Assembly (NCBI GenBank): GCA_965242505.1 | Contig: OZ251449.1 | Coordinates: forward strand, 2,604,001 to 2,668,000 | DNA from: UBA2966 sp965242505 | GTDB lineage: Bacteria > Pseudomonadota > Alphaproteobacteria > UBA2966 | Reading direction: 5' to 3' | Length of the DNA stretch: 64,000 nt | Part shown: positions 26,466 to 33,866 of the stretch, piece by piece | Numbering within the stretch: position 1 is the stretch's first letter | Layout of the letters: each line of letters opens with the position of its first letter | Position numbers and translations under genes: made by a program | The notes under the pieces: generated by a model | Database searches by the model: none | What the model saw: only the letters and a program-made list of their open reading frames with translations | What the model was told of the DNA's origin: nothing

Positions 26466-27178
26466 TCGAGGATGTCCCCGTTCAGAAAGGCCCGGGCCTC
26501 CGGCGTCGCCAGCCGTTCCAGCGCGCCGCGGCCGGACGCGGCTTCGCGCATCCGGCCCCGCAGGAGAAAGAGGACCTCCGTGGCCAGGCGCCGCGCCTGG
26601 CCCATGTCGTGCGTCGCCATCACGATGCGCGTGCCGCCGTCGCGGGCCGCCGCCAGGATCGCTTCGATCTCGCGCGTCGCGCGGCCGTCGAGGTTGGCGC
26701 AGGGTTCGTCCAGAAACAGGATCTCGGGCCGCCGGATCAGGGCTCGCGCCAGGGCGAGTTTCTGCTTTTCGCCGCCCGAAAGCGACGACGCCGGCCGCTC
26801 CAGGGCCTCGCCCAGCCCGACCTTCTCCGCCCACTCGGCCGCCCGGCGGCGGGCCTCGGCGCGGCGGACGCCATGGACCAGGAGCGGATAGGCGATGTTG
26901 CCGACGACGTGGCGGCGCATCAGGATCGGGTTCTGAAAGACGTAGGCTTGGCGCGTGCGCGCCTCCGCCCCGGGCGCGGCCCAGCGCACGCGGCCTTCCG
27001 CGGCGCGTTCGAGACCGTGCATCAGCCGCAGCAGCGACGTCTTTCCCGATCCGTTCGGGCCGATCACCGTGGTCACGCCTTCGGCGCCGATCTCGATGTC
27101 GACCGGGCCGACCAGCCGGTTGCCGCCGCGGCGCACCGCGGCCGCCTCCAGGCGCAGAGGCAGGATGGAACCTACCAT
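26462..27178 (-). CDS. tupC: Tungstate (or molybdate) ABC transporter, ATP-binding protein
   Basis: A 238-aa ABC ATPase: Walker A GPNGSGKTS, Q-loop YVFQNPILMRR, signature LSGGEKQKLALARAL, Walker B ILFLDEPCANLD and the switch histidine in ATHDMGQ. It powers the permease at 27172-27876. Its start overlaps the permease end by 7 bases and its stop overlaps the binding-protein start. It lacks the C-terminal TOBE domain of ModC, in keeping with the Tup type. Confidence 0.88.
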   Translation of the reverse strand: MVGSILPLRLEAAAVRRGGNRLVGPVDIEIGAEGVTTVIGPNGSGKTSLLRLMHGLERAAEGRVRWAAPGAEARTRQAYVFQNPILMRRHVVGNIAYPLLVHGVRRAEARRRAAEWAEKVGLGEALERPASSLSGGEKQKLALARALIRRPEILFLDEPCANLDGRATREIEAILAAARDGGTRIVMATHDMGQARRLATEVLFLLRGRMREAASGRGALERLATPEARAFLNGDILE

Positions 27179-27876
27179 TGGCTGGCCCGTTCGGTGCGGG
27201 ACAACGTATGGATGAGGACGTTGACGGCGATGGCGAGCGCGATCAGCACGAAGCCGAGGCCGAGCGCCAGCGCCAGGTTCCCCTTTCCCGTTTCGAGGGC
27301 GATGGCGGTGGTGAGGACCCGCGTCGCGTGATCGATGTTGCCGCCGACGATCATGATGGCGCCGACCTCGCCGATGGCGCGGCCGAAGCCGGCCAGGGCG
27401 GCGGTGAGGAGGGCCCGCCGGCCGTCCCAGAGGAGCGCGCGGACGCGCTGGGACTTCGTCGTATGGATCGAGATCAGCAGATCGTGATAGTCGGCCCAGA
27501 GTTCGCGGACCGCCTGATGGGCGATCGAGGCGACGAGCGGCGTCACGATGATCACCTGGGCGATGATCATCGCGGTCGGCGTGAACAGGAGGTCGAGAAC
27601 GCCGAACGGCCCCGACCGGCTCAGAAGCAGGTAGACGACCAGGCCCACGACCACCGGCGGCAGGCCCATCAGCGCGTTCATCACGGCGATCGCGTGGCGC
27701 CGCCAGCGAAACCGGTTGACCGCGAGCCACGCGCCGAGCGGCATCCCGAGCGCCGAGGCGATCACGACCGCCGTCACCGTGACCCGCAGCGACCGGGCCG
27801 CGATCTCGATCAGGTCGCGGTCGAGCGTGGCGACGAGACGCGCCGCCTGGACCAGACCCTCCAGTATCTCGTTCAT
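27172..27876 (-). CDS. tupB: Tungstate (or molybdate) ABC transporter, permease
   Basis: A 234-aa inner membrane permease with about five hydrophobic spans (VTAVVIASALGMPLGAWLAV, VVVGLVVYLLLS, MIIAQVIIVTPLVASIA and others). The ABC-contact EAA-like loop is GFGRAIGEVGAIMIVGGN. First gene of the tupBCA operon. The ribosome site before the chosen ATG is weak (AAGAAAAG). The promoter region upstream contains the composite repeat at 27985. Confidence 0.86.
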   Translation of the reverse strand: MNEILEGLVQAARLVATLDRDLIEIAARSLRVTVTAVVIASALGMPLGAWLAVNRFRWRRHAIAVMNALMGLPPVVVGLVVYLLLSRSGPFGVLDLLFTPTAMIIAQVIIVTPLVASIAHQAVRELWADYHDLLISIHTTKSQRVRALLWDGRRALLTAALAGFGRAIGEVGAIMIVGGNIDHATRVLTTAIALETGKGNLALALGLGFVLIALAIAVNVLIHTLSRTERASQW

Positions 27877-27984
27877 GGGGCTTTTCTTGCGCCGCTTCGT
27901 TGTCGCCGCCGCTTCCTTCGACAACGGGCCGAAGGAATCGCGGCCCCGGAGTCCATACCACGAGTTTCCCGGCGGCCCACCATA

Positions 27985-28180
27985 GCCCGCATTTCCCATA
28001 CCGGCAGGGATCGAGGGTTTCGCGGCGTTGCGGAACCGCGTTCACCCCCCTTCCGACCTCCCCCCTGTTCAGGGGGGAGGAGTATGTAATGGCTCCCTCC
28101 CCCTTGCAGGGGGAGGGTCGGGGTGGGGGTCGCGGCAGGGGGGAGGGGCGCGAACGGCCCCTGCGGCGTCCCCGTCGCCG
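27985..28180. repeat. Composite palindromic intergenic repeat, fullest copy
   Basis: The blocks in order are GCCCGCATTTCCCATACCGG, CAGGGATCGAGG, CGCGGCGTTGCGGAACCGCG, the hairpin ACCTCCCCCCTGTTCAGGGG, AGTATGTAATGGCTCCC, the hairpin CTCCCCCTTGCAGGGGGAGG, GTCGGGGTGGGGGTCGCG, and GGGCGCGAACGGCCCCTGCG. All other copies in the window are subsets of this order, in either orientation. Confidence 0.75.
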
Positions 28181-28290
28181 GATGAAGCCTGCGGACAATC
28201 CGTCACGAGAAATGCGGGATGGCCGTAAGCAGGCTTCCGGCCATGGCGAGCCGGATACCGACCGGCCCGATGGGCCGTGTCTCGCATGCG

Positions 28291-28326
28291 TCTGAACCAA
28301 GTCGCCCGTCTGAACCAGGTCGCCCG
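28291..28326 (+). repeat. 18-base tandem duplication
   Basis: TCTGAACCAAGTCGCCCG is followed directly by TCTGAACCAGGTCGCCCG, one mismatch in 18. It lies 117 bases upstream of the RiPP precursor gene and could be part of its control region or a chance slippage duplication. Confidence 0.6.
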
Positions 28327-28442
28327 GCGCTCGCGGTGGCAGTGGGTCGATTTGAAATTAGGGTTGCCCACCCGGTCCCTTGCCCGCCTGATTCGCCCTC
28401 CGGCCCCTGTCCGGCGGGCCGGCCAACCACGGGAGACCGACA

Positions 28443-28727
28443 ATGCAGACAGCCCATGAGATGCGCACCCGCATCATCGACAAGGCAGTGAACGACCCGG
28501 ACTATCGGGCGAAGCTCCTCGACGATCCCAACGCCGCCGTAGGCGAGGAGCTCGGGGTTTCCATCCCCGACTCCCTCTCCGTCCACGTGCACGAGGAAGG
28601 AGCCTCGGACGTTCACCTGGTCCTTCCGCCTTCCAGCCATCTGAGCGAATCCGACCTCGGGGCCGTCGCAGCCGGGTCCGCCGAATGGGCCGAATCCTGG
28701 AAGGAGTTCAACTACCTGGACTGGTAG
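28443..28727 (+). CDS. NHLP-leader (nitrile hydratase-like) RiPP precursor, orphan
   Basis: A 94-aa protein whose first ~78 residues match the nitrile-hydratase-like leader peptide family: helical start, then ELGVSIPDSLSVHVHEEG and VHLVLPPSSHLSESDL, ending at AVAAG, an alanine/glycine pair where such leaders are normally cut. The remaining ~16 residues (SAEWAESWKEFNYLDW) would be the core: acidic, with three Trp, one Tyr and one Phe, and no Cys or Thr. No modification enzyme, peptidase or exporter lies beside it, so partners would act in trans, or the gene is a relic. GGGAGA precedes the ATG. A degenerate copy of its 5' end follows the stop. Confidence 0.8.
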   Translation: MQTAHEMRTRIIDKAVNDPDYRAKLLDDPNAAVGEELGVSIPDSLSVHVHEEGASDVHLVLPPSSHLSESDLGAVAAGSAEWAESWKEFNYLDW

Positions 28728-28738
28728 TCCCGCGGCGC

Positions 28739-28795
28739 ATCAACCGATCACGGGAGATCGACAACGCGGACGGCGCATGAGACGCGCACCCGCAT
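28739..28795 (+). pseudogene. Remnant of a second RiPP precursor 5' end
   Basis: About 55 bases after the intact precursor repeat its ribosome site and first codons. ATCACGGGAGATCGACAA matches CCACGGGAGACCGACAA, and GGCGCATGAGACGCGCACCC matches AGCCCATGAGATGCGCACCC. The start ATG has become ACG and similarity ends after the codons for RTRI. This looks like the stump of a tandem duplicate that decayed or was deleted. Confidence 0.6.
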
Positions 28796-28883
28796 CGCGG
28801 GCGCGGCGGGGCAGGCCGGGCTCGCGTGACGGTCCGGCCGCGGCAAGGTAAAGTGCGGAGATGAACCCAGGGAAGGATGCCCC

Positions 28884-29675
28884 ATGATCGTCGAACAGGT
28901 CTGGACCGCCAACGACTTCCGCAACTTCAACTACCTGATCGCCTGTCCGGAGACCGGCGAGGCGCTGGCCGTGGACCCTCTCGACCACCGGAAGTGCCTG
29001 GCCGTCGCCAGGGACAACGGCTGGGAGATCGTCCAGATCCTGAATACGCACGAACACCACGACCACATCGGCGGCAACCGGGCGATGATGGACGCCACGG
29101 ACGCCAGGCTGCTCGCCCACCGCAACGCCAGGGACAGGATCCCCGACGTCGACGTGGGCCTCGCGGCCGGCGACGTCGTGAAGGTCGGCAAGACGGTCGA
29201 GCTGGAGTCGCTCGACACGCCGGGCCACACCATGAGCCACGTGTGCCTGCTGTCGCGCACGGACCGGCCGGCCCTGTTCTGCGGCGACACGCTGTTCAAC
29301 GCAGGCGCCGGCAACTGCCACAACGGCGGCCATCCCGAGGAGCTCTACGACACCTTCGTCCGGCAGCTGGCGGCGCTGCCCGACGACACGCTGATCTACC
29401 CCGGCCACGACTACATCGCGAACAATCTCCGGTTCACCCTCGACCGGGAGCCGGACAATCCGCGCGCGTCCGGACTGCTCGCGGACGTGGAGGACCAGGA
29501 CCCCGACGACGCCTTCGTCTCCACGCTCGCGCTCGAGAGGGAGGTCAACACGTTCTTCCGGCTGCGAAACCCGACCGTGATCGCGCGCCTGCGCGAGGCA
29601 TTCCCCGACATGCCGGAAGAACCCGACGCGAAGACTGTGTTCCTCAAGCTGCGCGAGCTGCGCAACGCCTGGTAG
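28884..29675 (+). CDS. gloB: Hydroxyacylglutathione hydrolase (glyoxalase II)
   Basis: A 263-aa metallo-beta-lactamase-fold enzyme that hydrolyses S-lactoylglutathione to lactate and glutathione, the second step of methylglyoxal removal. The metal site THEHHDHIGG is intact, with further ligands in TPGHTMSH, FCGDTLF and YPGHDY. The glutathione-binding C-terminal helical part (NTFFRLRNP, FLKLRELRNAW) is complete. AGGGAAGGA precedes the ATG. Two GST genes follow on the other strand and a methyltransferase further on, a neighbourhood that fits glutathione chemistry. Confidence 0.93.
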   Translation: MIVEQVWTANDFRNFNYLIACPETGEALAVDPLDHRKCLAVARDNGWEIVQILNTHEHHDHIGGNRAMMDATDARLLAHRNARDRIPDVDVGLAAGDVVKVGKTVELESLDTPGHTMSHVCLLSRTDRPALFCGDTLFNAGAGNCHNGGHPEELYDTFVRQLAALPDDTLIYPGHDYIANNLRFTLDREPDNPRASGLLADVEDQDPDDAFVSTLALEREVNTFFRLRNPTVIARLREAFPDMPEEPDAKTVFLKLRELRNAW

Positions 29676-29705
29676 GACGCGCCGGAACGCCCGGCGGGAC
29701 GCGGC

Positions 29706-30374
29706 TCAGCCCGCCGCCTCCCCGCGGGGCCATCCGGTCCAGGCGTTGAGGCGCCCCCCGTCTTCCGGGACCCATTCCTCGGGCGCGGTGCTCGCGAACG
29801 ACGGCCGCTCCGAGACCTCGGCGAACCACCCGGCCAGCGCCGGCCGCGGCGCCCGCCAGTCGTGGTCCGGGTGGCGGAAGTCCATGAAACCGAGACCGAC
29901 CCCGATGGAAATCAGGCCGATGTCGATGCCTGCGAAGGCGGGCGCCTCCTTCTCGAGCGCGTCGAGGCCGCGGTCCACAGCGACCATCTGCCGCGCGATC
30001 CACCCCGGCGAGCGTTCGCGCTCCACGCGGCGGCGCTCCCGCAACGCGTCGCCCCCGGCGTCGACGATCCCCTCCCCCAGGGTCTGCCGGCGAATCGCGG
30101 TCCAGCGGGCCTCCCCCGGCGCGGGGAACATCCTCGGCCCGTCGTGCAGGGAATCCAGATACTCGCAAATCACCGCGCTGTCGTAGAGGACGACGCCGTC
30201 CTCGCGGACGAGCGCCGGCACCTTGCCCAGCGGGTTGACGGTGTGAATGTCGGTGAACTCCGCCCACGGGTGCGTCGGCGCCCGCTCGATCCGGTCCCCG
30301 ATCCCGACCTCCTCGATCAGGACCGCGCACTTCCGCACGTAGGGAGACATCGGGTTGTAGCGCAGCTTCATCAT
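29706..30374 (-). CDS. Glutathione S-transferase family protein (paralogue 1)
   Basis: A 222-aa protein with an N-terminal thioredoxin-like domain (LRYNPMSPYVRKC, NPLGKVPAL, YDSAVICEYLD as the ES/DS glutathione site) and an all-helical C-terminal domain. The catalytic residue is probably Ser in SPYVRK. Likely role: conjugation or reduction with glutathione; substrate unknown. It overlaps the upstream paralogue as ATGA, so the pair forms one operon, and both share the same overall layout. Confidence 0.88.
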   Translation of the reverse strand: MMKLRYNPMSPYVRKCAVLIEEVGIGDRIERAPTHPWAEFTDIHTVNPLGKVPALVREDGVVLYDSAVICEYLDSLHDGPRMFPAPGEARWTAIRRQTLGEGIVDAGGDALRERRRVERERSPGWIARQMVAVDRGLDALEKEAPAFAGIDIGLISIGVGLGFMDFRHPDHDWRAPRPALAGWFAEVSERPSFASTAPEEWVPEDGGRLNAWTGWPRGEAAG

Positions 30375-30994
30375 GGCGGGTTCCTCGGTTCGGTTCGTTC
30401 ACGGGGCCTGGTGTCGCGGATCGACGGGCGCGACGAGAACGCCTCGCACCACGCCGCGAGGCCGGGACGGTTCTCGCGCCAGGCGAGATCCGGCATCCGG
30501 AAATCCAGGTAGCCGAGCGCGACGGCGGTCGCGAGCAGACCGATATCGACGCCGCGCCAGGCGCCCGCCTCCCGTTCCATGGCGTCGAGGGCCCGCGTCA
30601 CGACGCCGAGCTGGCGGTCGATCCACCACGGGGAGCGCTCGCCCGCCGGACGCATCAGTTCGCGCCGCCGGAGGATCGCGGCGTCCATCAACCCGTCCGC
30701 GAGCGCCATCCGCGTCATGGCCCGCCAGCGCGCGGCGCCCGCGGGCGGGAACAGCCTCGGCGGCGCGCGCAGCGAGTCCAGGTATTCGCAGATCACCGGG
30801 CTGTCGAACAGGACGCCGCCGTCGTCCAGGACGAGCGCCGGAATCTTGCCGATGGGGTTCTGCTCCACGACGTCGGTGTCGGGGTCCCACGGGTCCGCCG
30901 CCTCGATCTCGAGGCCGTCCGCGACGCCCGCCTCCATCGCGACGGCCATGCACTTGCGAACGAACGGGGACGTCGTCGAGTAGCGCAGCTTCAT
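30371..30994 (-). CDS. Glutathione S-transferase family protein (paralogue 2)
   Basis: A 207-aa paralogue of the protein at 29706-30374 (LRYSTTSPFVRKC, NPIGKIPAL, FDSPVICEYLDSL, then a matching helical domain with GVDIGLLATAVALGYLDFR). The two arose by tandem duplication and then diverged. It is first in the two-gene operon, starting 105 bases from the divergent methyltransferase gene. Substrate unknown. Confidence 0.87.
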   Translation of the reverse strand: MKLRYSTTSPFVRKCMAVAMEAGVADGLEIEAADPWDPDTDVVEQNPIGKIPALVLDDGGVLFDSPVICEYLDSLRAPPRLFPPAGAARWRAMTRMALADGLMDAAILRRRELMRPAGERSPWWIDRQLGVVTRALDAMEREAGAWRGVDIGLLATAVALGYLDFRMPDLAWRENRPGLAAWCEAFSSRPSIRDTRPRERTEPRNPP

Positions 30995-31099
30995 GGAAGG
31001 CGTCCGGTCCGGGGGAATCGTCGGGCGACCTCGGTCGTCCGAAGGGCCGCATTATGCGCGTCCGGAGCCGCCGCGTCTTCATGTTACCATCGCCGCGCC

Positions 31100-31861
31100 A
31101 TGCGGCCCGACATCGTCGACCTCGACCAGTTCTACGCGACGCGCCTGGGACAGGTGACCCGCCGTCTCATCCTCCGCCGCCTCCGGGAGATCTGGCCGGA
31201 CGCGGGCGGTCTGCGCATGCTCGGCGTGGGCTACGCGACGCCTTATCTGCGGACGTTCCGCGACGGGGCCGAGCGCGTGGTGGCGGCCATGCCGGCGGGT
31301 CAGGGCGTGATCCGCTGGCCCGGAGGGGAGCCGTCACTCGTCGCGCTGTCCGAGGAGGCCGAGCTCCCGCTTCCCGACAACTCGATCGACCGGGTCCTGC
31401 TGGTCCACTGCCTGGAGAACGCCGAGCAGGTCCACCCCATGCTCCGCGAAATCTGGCGCGTGACGACCTCCGGCGGGAGGTTGCTGGCCGTGGTGCCCAA
31501 CCGGCGCGGCGTCTGGGCGCGCTTCGAGAGGACGCCCTTCGGGCACGGGCGGCCCTTCTCGCCGCCTCAACTGACCAGACTGTTGCGCGAGACGATGTTC
31601 CTGCCGACCGCCGCGGCGGCGGCGCTGTCGATTCCCCCCGTGACGTGGCGCCCTCTCCTGAACACGGCGCCGGCCATCGAGCGCGTGGGGCAGCGATGGG
31701 GCGGCGCGGTCGCCGGCGTGCTGGTCGTCGAGGCCGGAAAGCAGATCTACGCCGTCAGCGCGGACCGGACCCGACGGGCGGCGCCCCGGCGTATCGCCGC
31801 TCCCGCCGCCGGCGTCGCTTCCCGTCAGGCGCGCGATCCCGGCAGTCGTTCCGGCGGCTGA
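31100..31861 (+). CDS. Class I SAM-dependent methyltransferase
   Basis: A 253-aa protein with a Rossmann-type methyltransferase core: modified motif I LRMLGVGYATPYL, acidic motif LPLPDNSIDRVLLVHCLENAE, and the post-motif III segment LREIWRVTTSGGRLLAVVPNR. The typical acid of motif I (ExGxG) is replaced, as in others of this group. Target unknown. Near gloB in related bacteria. The last 107 bases overlap the 3' end of metW on the other strand, and the basic tail of about 35 residues is read through that overlap. Confidence 0.82.
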   Translation: MRPDIVDLDQFYATRLGQVTRRLILRRLREIWPDAGGLRMLGVGYATPYLRTFRDGAERVVAAMPAGQGVIRWPGGEPSLVALSEEAELPLPDNSIDRVLLVHCLENAEQVHPMLREIWRVTTSGGRLLAVVPNRRGVWARFERTPFGHGRPFSPPQLTRLLRETMFLPTAAAAALSIPPVTWRPLLNTAPAIERVGQRWGGAVAGVLVVEAGKQIYAVSADRTRRAAPRRIAAPAAGVASRQARDPGSRSGG

Positions 31862-32477
31862 GCACGAACACCCCCTGTTCCGCGAACAGGTTGACGAGCG
31901 GTCCGGCGATGGCCGCGCGGCGGCCCTGCTTGTCGACCGGGATCCGGCGCTCGATCCCGATCCCCAGGTCGCCGCACAACAGCTCGAAATCCCTGATCGT
32001 GCAGAAATGGGCGTTCGGGGTGTCGTGCCACTGGCGGTCCAGAACCTCCGTGACCGGCATACGGCCCGTCAGGGTCAGTTTCCAGCGCACCTTCCAGTGG
32101 CCGAAGTTCGGGATCGAGATCAGGCATTCGCGCCCGATCCGCAGAAGCTGATCGATCACGTCGCGCGGACGGCGCACCAACTGCAAGGTCTGGCTGAGGA
32201 CCACGTAATCGAACGAGTCCGTCGGGTAGTTCACGAGATCCGTGTCGGCGTCGCCCTGAACGACCGACAGCCCCCGCGCCACGCAGGCGTTGACGCCGGC
32301 TTGGCTCAGCTCGATGCCGCGGCCGTCCACCCTTTTCGTGCGGGCCAGGTGGCGCAGCAGGGCGCCGTCGCCGCAGCCGACGTCCAGGATCCGCGCTCCC
32401 GGCTCGATCATGTCGGCGATCAGCAGCAGGTCGATCCGGAGTTCGCCGCCGCGGGCCGGCCGGGAGTCGGGGGTCAC
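31755..32477 (-). CDS. metW: Methionine biosynthesis protein MetW
   Basis: A 240-aa MetW-type methyltransferase-fold protein. Family marks are RIDLLLIADMI, motif I ILDVGCGDGALL, GIELSQAGV, CVARGLSVVQGDAD and ISIPNFGHWKVRW. MetW works with MetX in acylating homoserine, and the two genes overlap as GTGA (GTG start). The core should end near residue 208; the extra basic tail (CRDRAPDGKRRRRRERRYAG) is coded in the overlap with the convergent methyltransferase and looks like a recent extension. Confidence 0.9.
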   Translation of the reverse strand: MTPDSRPARGGELRIDLLLIADMIEPGARILDVGCGDGALLRHLARTKRVDGRGIELSQAGVNACVARGLSVVQGDADTDLVNYPTDSFDYVVLSQTLQLVRRPRDVIDQLLRIGRECLISIPNFGHWKVRWKLTLTGRMPVTEVLDRQWHDTPNAHFCTIRDFELLCGDLGIGIERRIPVDKQGRRAAIAGPLVNLFAEQGVFVLSRRNDCRDRAPDGKRRRRRERRYAGAPPVGSGPR

Positions 32478-33649
32478 GGCGCGCCGCCGCTCCAGTGCTC
32501 GGCCGCGCCCATGAGGAAACCGCGAATCGTCTCGAACATCTCGGGCTCGTCCAAGAGAAAGGCGTCATGTCCCTTGTCGCTGTCGATCTCGACGAAGCTG
32601 ACGTTCGCCGCGGCGGCGTTGAGGGCATGGACGATCTTGCGGCTTTCCTGCGTCGGAAACAGCCAGTCGCCGGTGAACGAGATGAGGCAGAACCGGGTCG
32701 GGCACCCCTCGAAGGCGTCCGCGAGAACCCCGTCGTGTTCCTTGACGAGGTCGAAGTAGTCCATGGCGCGCGTGAGATAGAGGTACGAGTTCGCGTCGAA
32801 GCGCTCGACGAAGACCGTTCCCTGGTGGCGCAGGTAGCTTTCGACTTGGAAGTCCGCGCCGAAGCCGTAGGACAACGAGTTCCGATCCTGAAGCTGCCGG
32901 CCGAACTTCCGGTGCATGGCGGCTTCCGACAGATAGCTGATGTGGGCGGCCATGCGGGCCACGGACAGGCCGGCCCTGGGGACGGCGCCATGCGACACGT
33001 AGTCGCCATCGCGCCAGTCGACGTCCCCCATGATGGCCTGGCGGCCGACCTCGTGGAGGGCGATGTTCTGGGCGGTGTGGTGCGCGGCGCTGCCGATGGG
33101 GATCGCCGAGTGCACCCGCTCCGGATAGGTGACGGCCCATTGCAGCGCCTGCATCCCGCCCATCGAGCCCCCGCAGACGCAGAATATCTTCTCTATTCCG
33201 AGACGGTCGAGAAGCATCGCCTGGGCCCGGACCATGTCCTTGATCGTGATGACCGGGAACGACAGGCCGTAGGGTTCGCCGGTGCGTGGATTCACCGACG
33301 CGGGGCCCTCCGTGCCCATGCAGCCGCCCAGGACGTTGGCGCACACCACGAAGTAGCGGTCCGTATCGAAGGGCAGGCCGGGACCGACCATGAGCGGCCA
33401 CCAACCCTCCTTTCCGGTGACGGGATTGGGACCGGTCACGAACTGGTCGCCCGTCAGGGCGTGACAGACGAGGACGAGGTTGGACCGATCCTCGTTCAGC
33501 GCTCCGTAGGTCTGATAGGCGACGGTGAACGGGCCGAGATCGACGCCGCAGTCCAGCGTCAGCGGCGCGTCGGTCCCGAGCTCCGCCGTATGGCCGACTC
33601 CGGCGTCGGGGCCGGCGACGGCCTCGTCGTATCGTTGAGTGCTCCTCAT
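32474..33649 (-). CDS. metX: Homoserine O-acyltransferase (MetX)
   Basis: An alpha/beta-hydrolase-fold enzyme that acylates homoserine, the entry to methionine synthesis. The 391-aa product shows YQTYGALN, HALTGDQ, the oxyanion and nucleophile region GGSMGGMQALQW, and the later catalytic Asp (FTGDWLFP) and His (DKGHDAFL). I chose the ATG at 33647-33649 because it gives the usual length; no good ribosome site is visible and a longer in-frame ATG exists about 60 bases upstream. I looked for a SAM-type riboswitch upstream and could not convince myself of one. Confidence 0.9.
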   Translation of the reverse strand: MRSTQRYDEAVAGPDAGVGHTAELGTDAPLTLDCGVDLGPFTVAYQTYGALNEDRSNLVLVCHALTGDQFVTGPNPVTGKEGWWPLMVGPGLPFDTDRYFVVCANVLGGCMGTEGPASVNPRTGEPYGLSFPVITIKDMVRAQAMLLDRLGIEKIFCVCGGSMGGMQALQWAVTYPERVHSAIPIGSAAHHTAQNIALHEVGRQAIMGDVDWRDGDYVSHGAVPRAGLSVARMAAHISYLSEAAMHRKFGRQLQDRNSLSYGFGADFQVESYLRHQGTVFVERFDANSYLYLTRAMDYFDLVKEHDGVLADAFEGCPTRFCLISFTGDWLFPTQESRKIVHALNAAAANVSFVEIDSDKGHDAFLLDEPEMFETIRGFLMGAAEHWSGGAP

Positions 33650-33723
33650 GGCTCGACGCCGAACCGCCCGCGAATAGCCCGGATAAAGGCGAGCATTGCT
33701 ATGGACAAGCATGGGCGATGTCA

Positions 33724-33820
33724 ATGGATCGAGGATCGCGCGGCGTTGCGGGACCGCGGCCCGCCCCCCTGTGAGGGGGGAGGAGCGCGAACGGACCCTG
33801 CGGCGACCCCGACGCCGCCT
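33724..33820. repeat. Composite palindromic intergenic repeat, short copy
   Basis: It has the blocks ATCGAGGATCGCGCGGCGTT and GCGGGACCGCG, a reduced C/G hairpin (CCCCCCTGTGAGGGGGG) and the end block GGAGCGCGAACGGACCCTGC. The central CTTGCAG hairpin and GTCGGGGTGGGGGTC are missing. It lies between divergent metX and chorismate mutase, so it could carry or disturb their promoters. Confidence 0.65.
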
Positions 33821-33866
33821 TTGATTTTGCGGGACCTCGGGACTACTACTATCCTGCTCCCCCGAC

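Larger units (their letters stand above)
27877..28442. other. Non-coding divergent spacer between tupB and the RiPP precursor
   Basis: A 566-base spacer with no believable gene. It holds the fullest copy of the composite repeat (27985-28180), a 9-base inverted repeat GAAGCCTGC/GCAGGCTTC (28183-28191 and 28229-28237), an 18-base tandem duplication (28291-28326), and the start region of the gene at 28443. Promoters for both flanking genes should be here but I cannot place them. Confidence 0.6.

Noticed and set aside
27985..28180. CRISPR array or small RNA gene in the hairpin-rich spacers
   Set aside because: The repeated blocks are not evenly spaced units with unique spacers, and they recur as dispersed copies, so a dispersed repeat family is the better explanation.
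33650..33866. SAM riboswitch upstream of metX
   Set aside because: I looked for SAM-II and SAM/SAH-type conserved segments on the reverse strand and found no convincing match. The region is partly a composite repeat.
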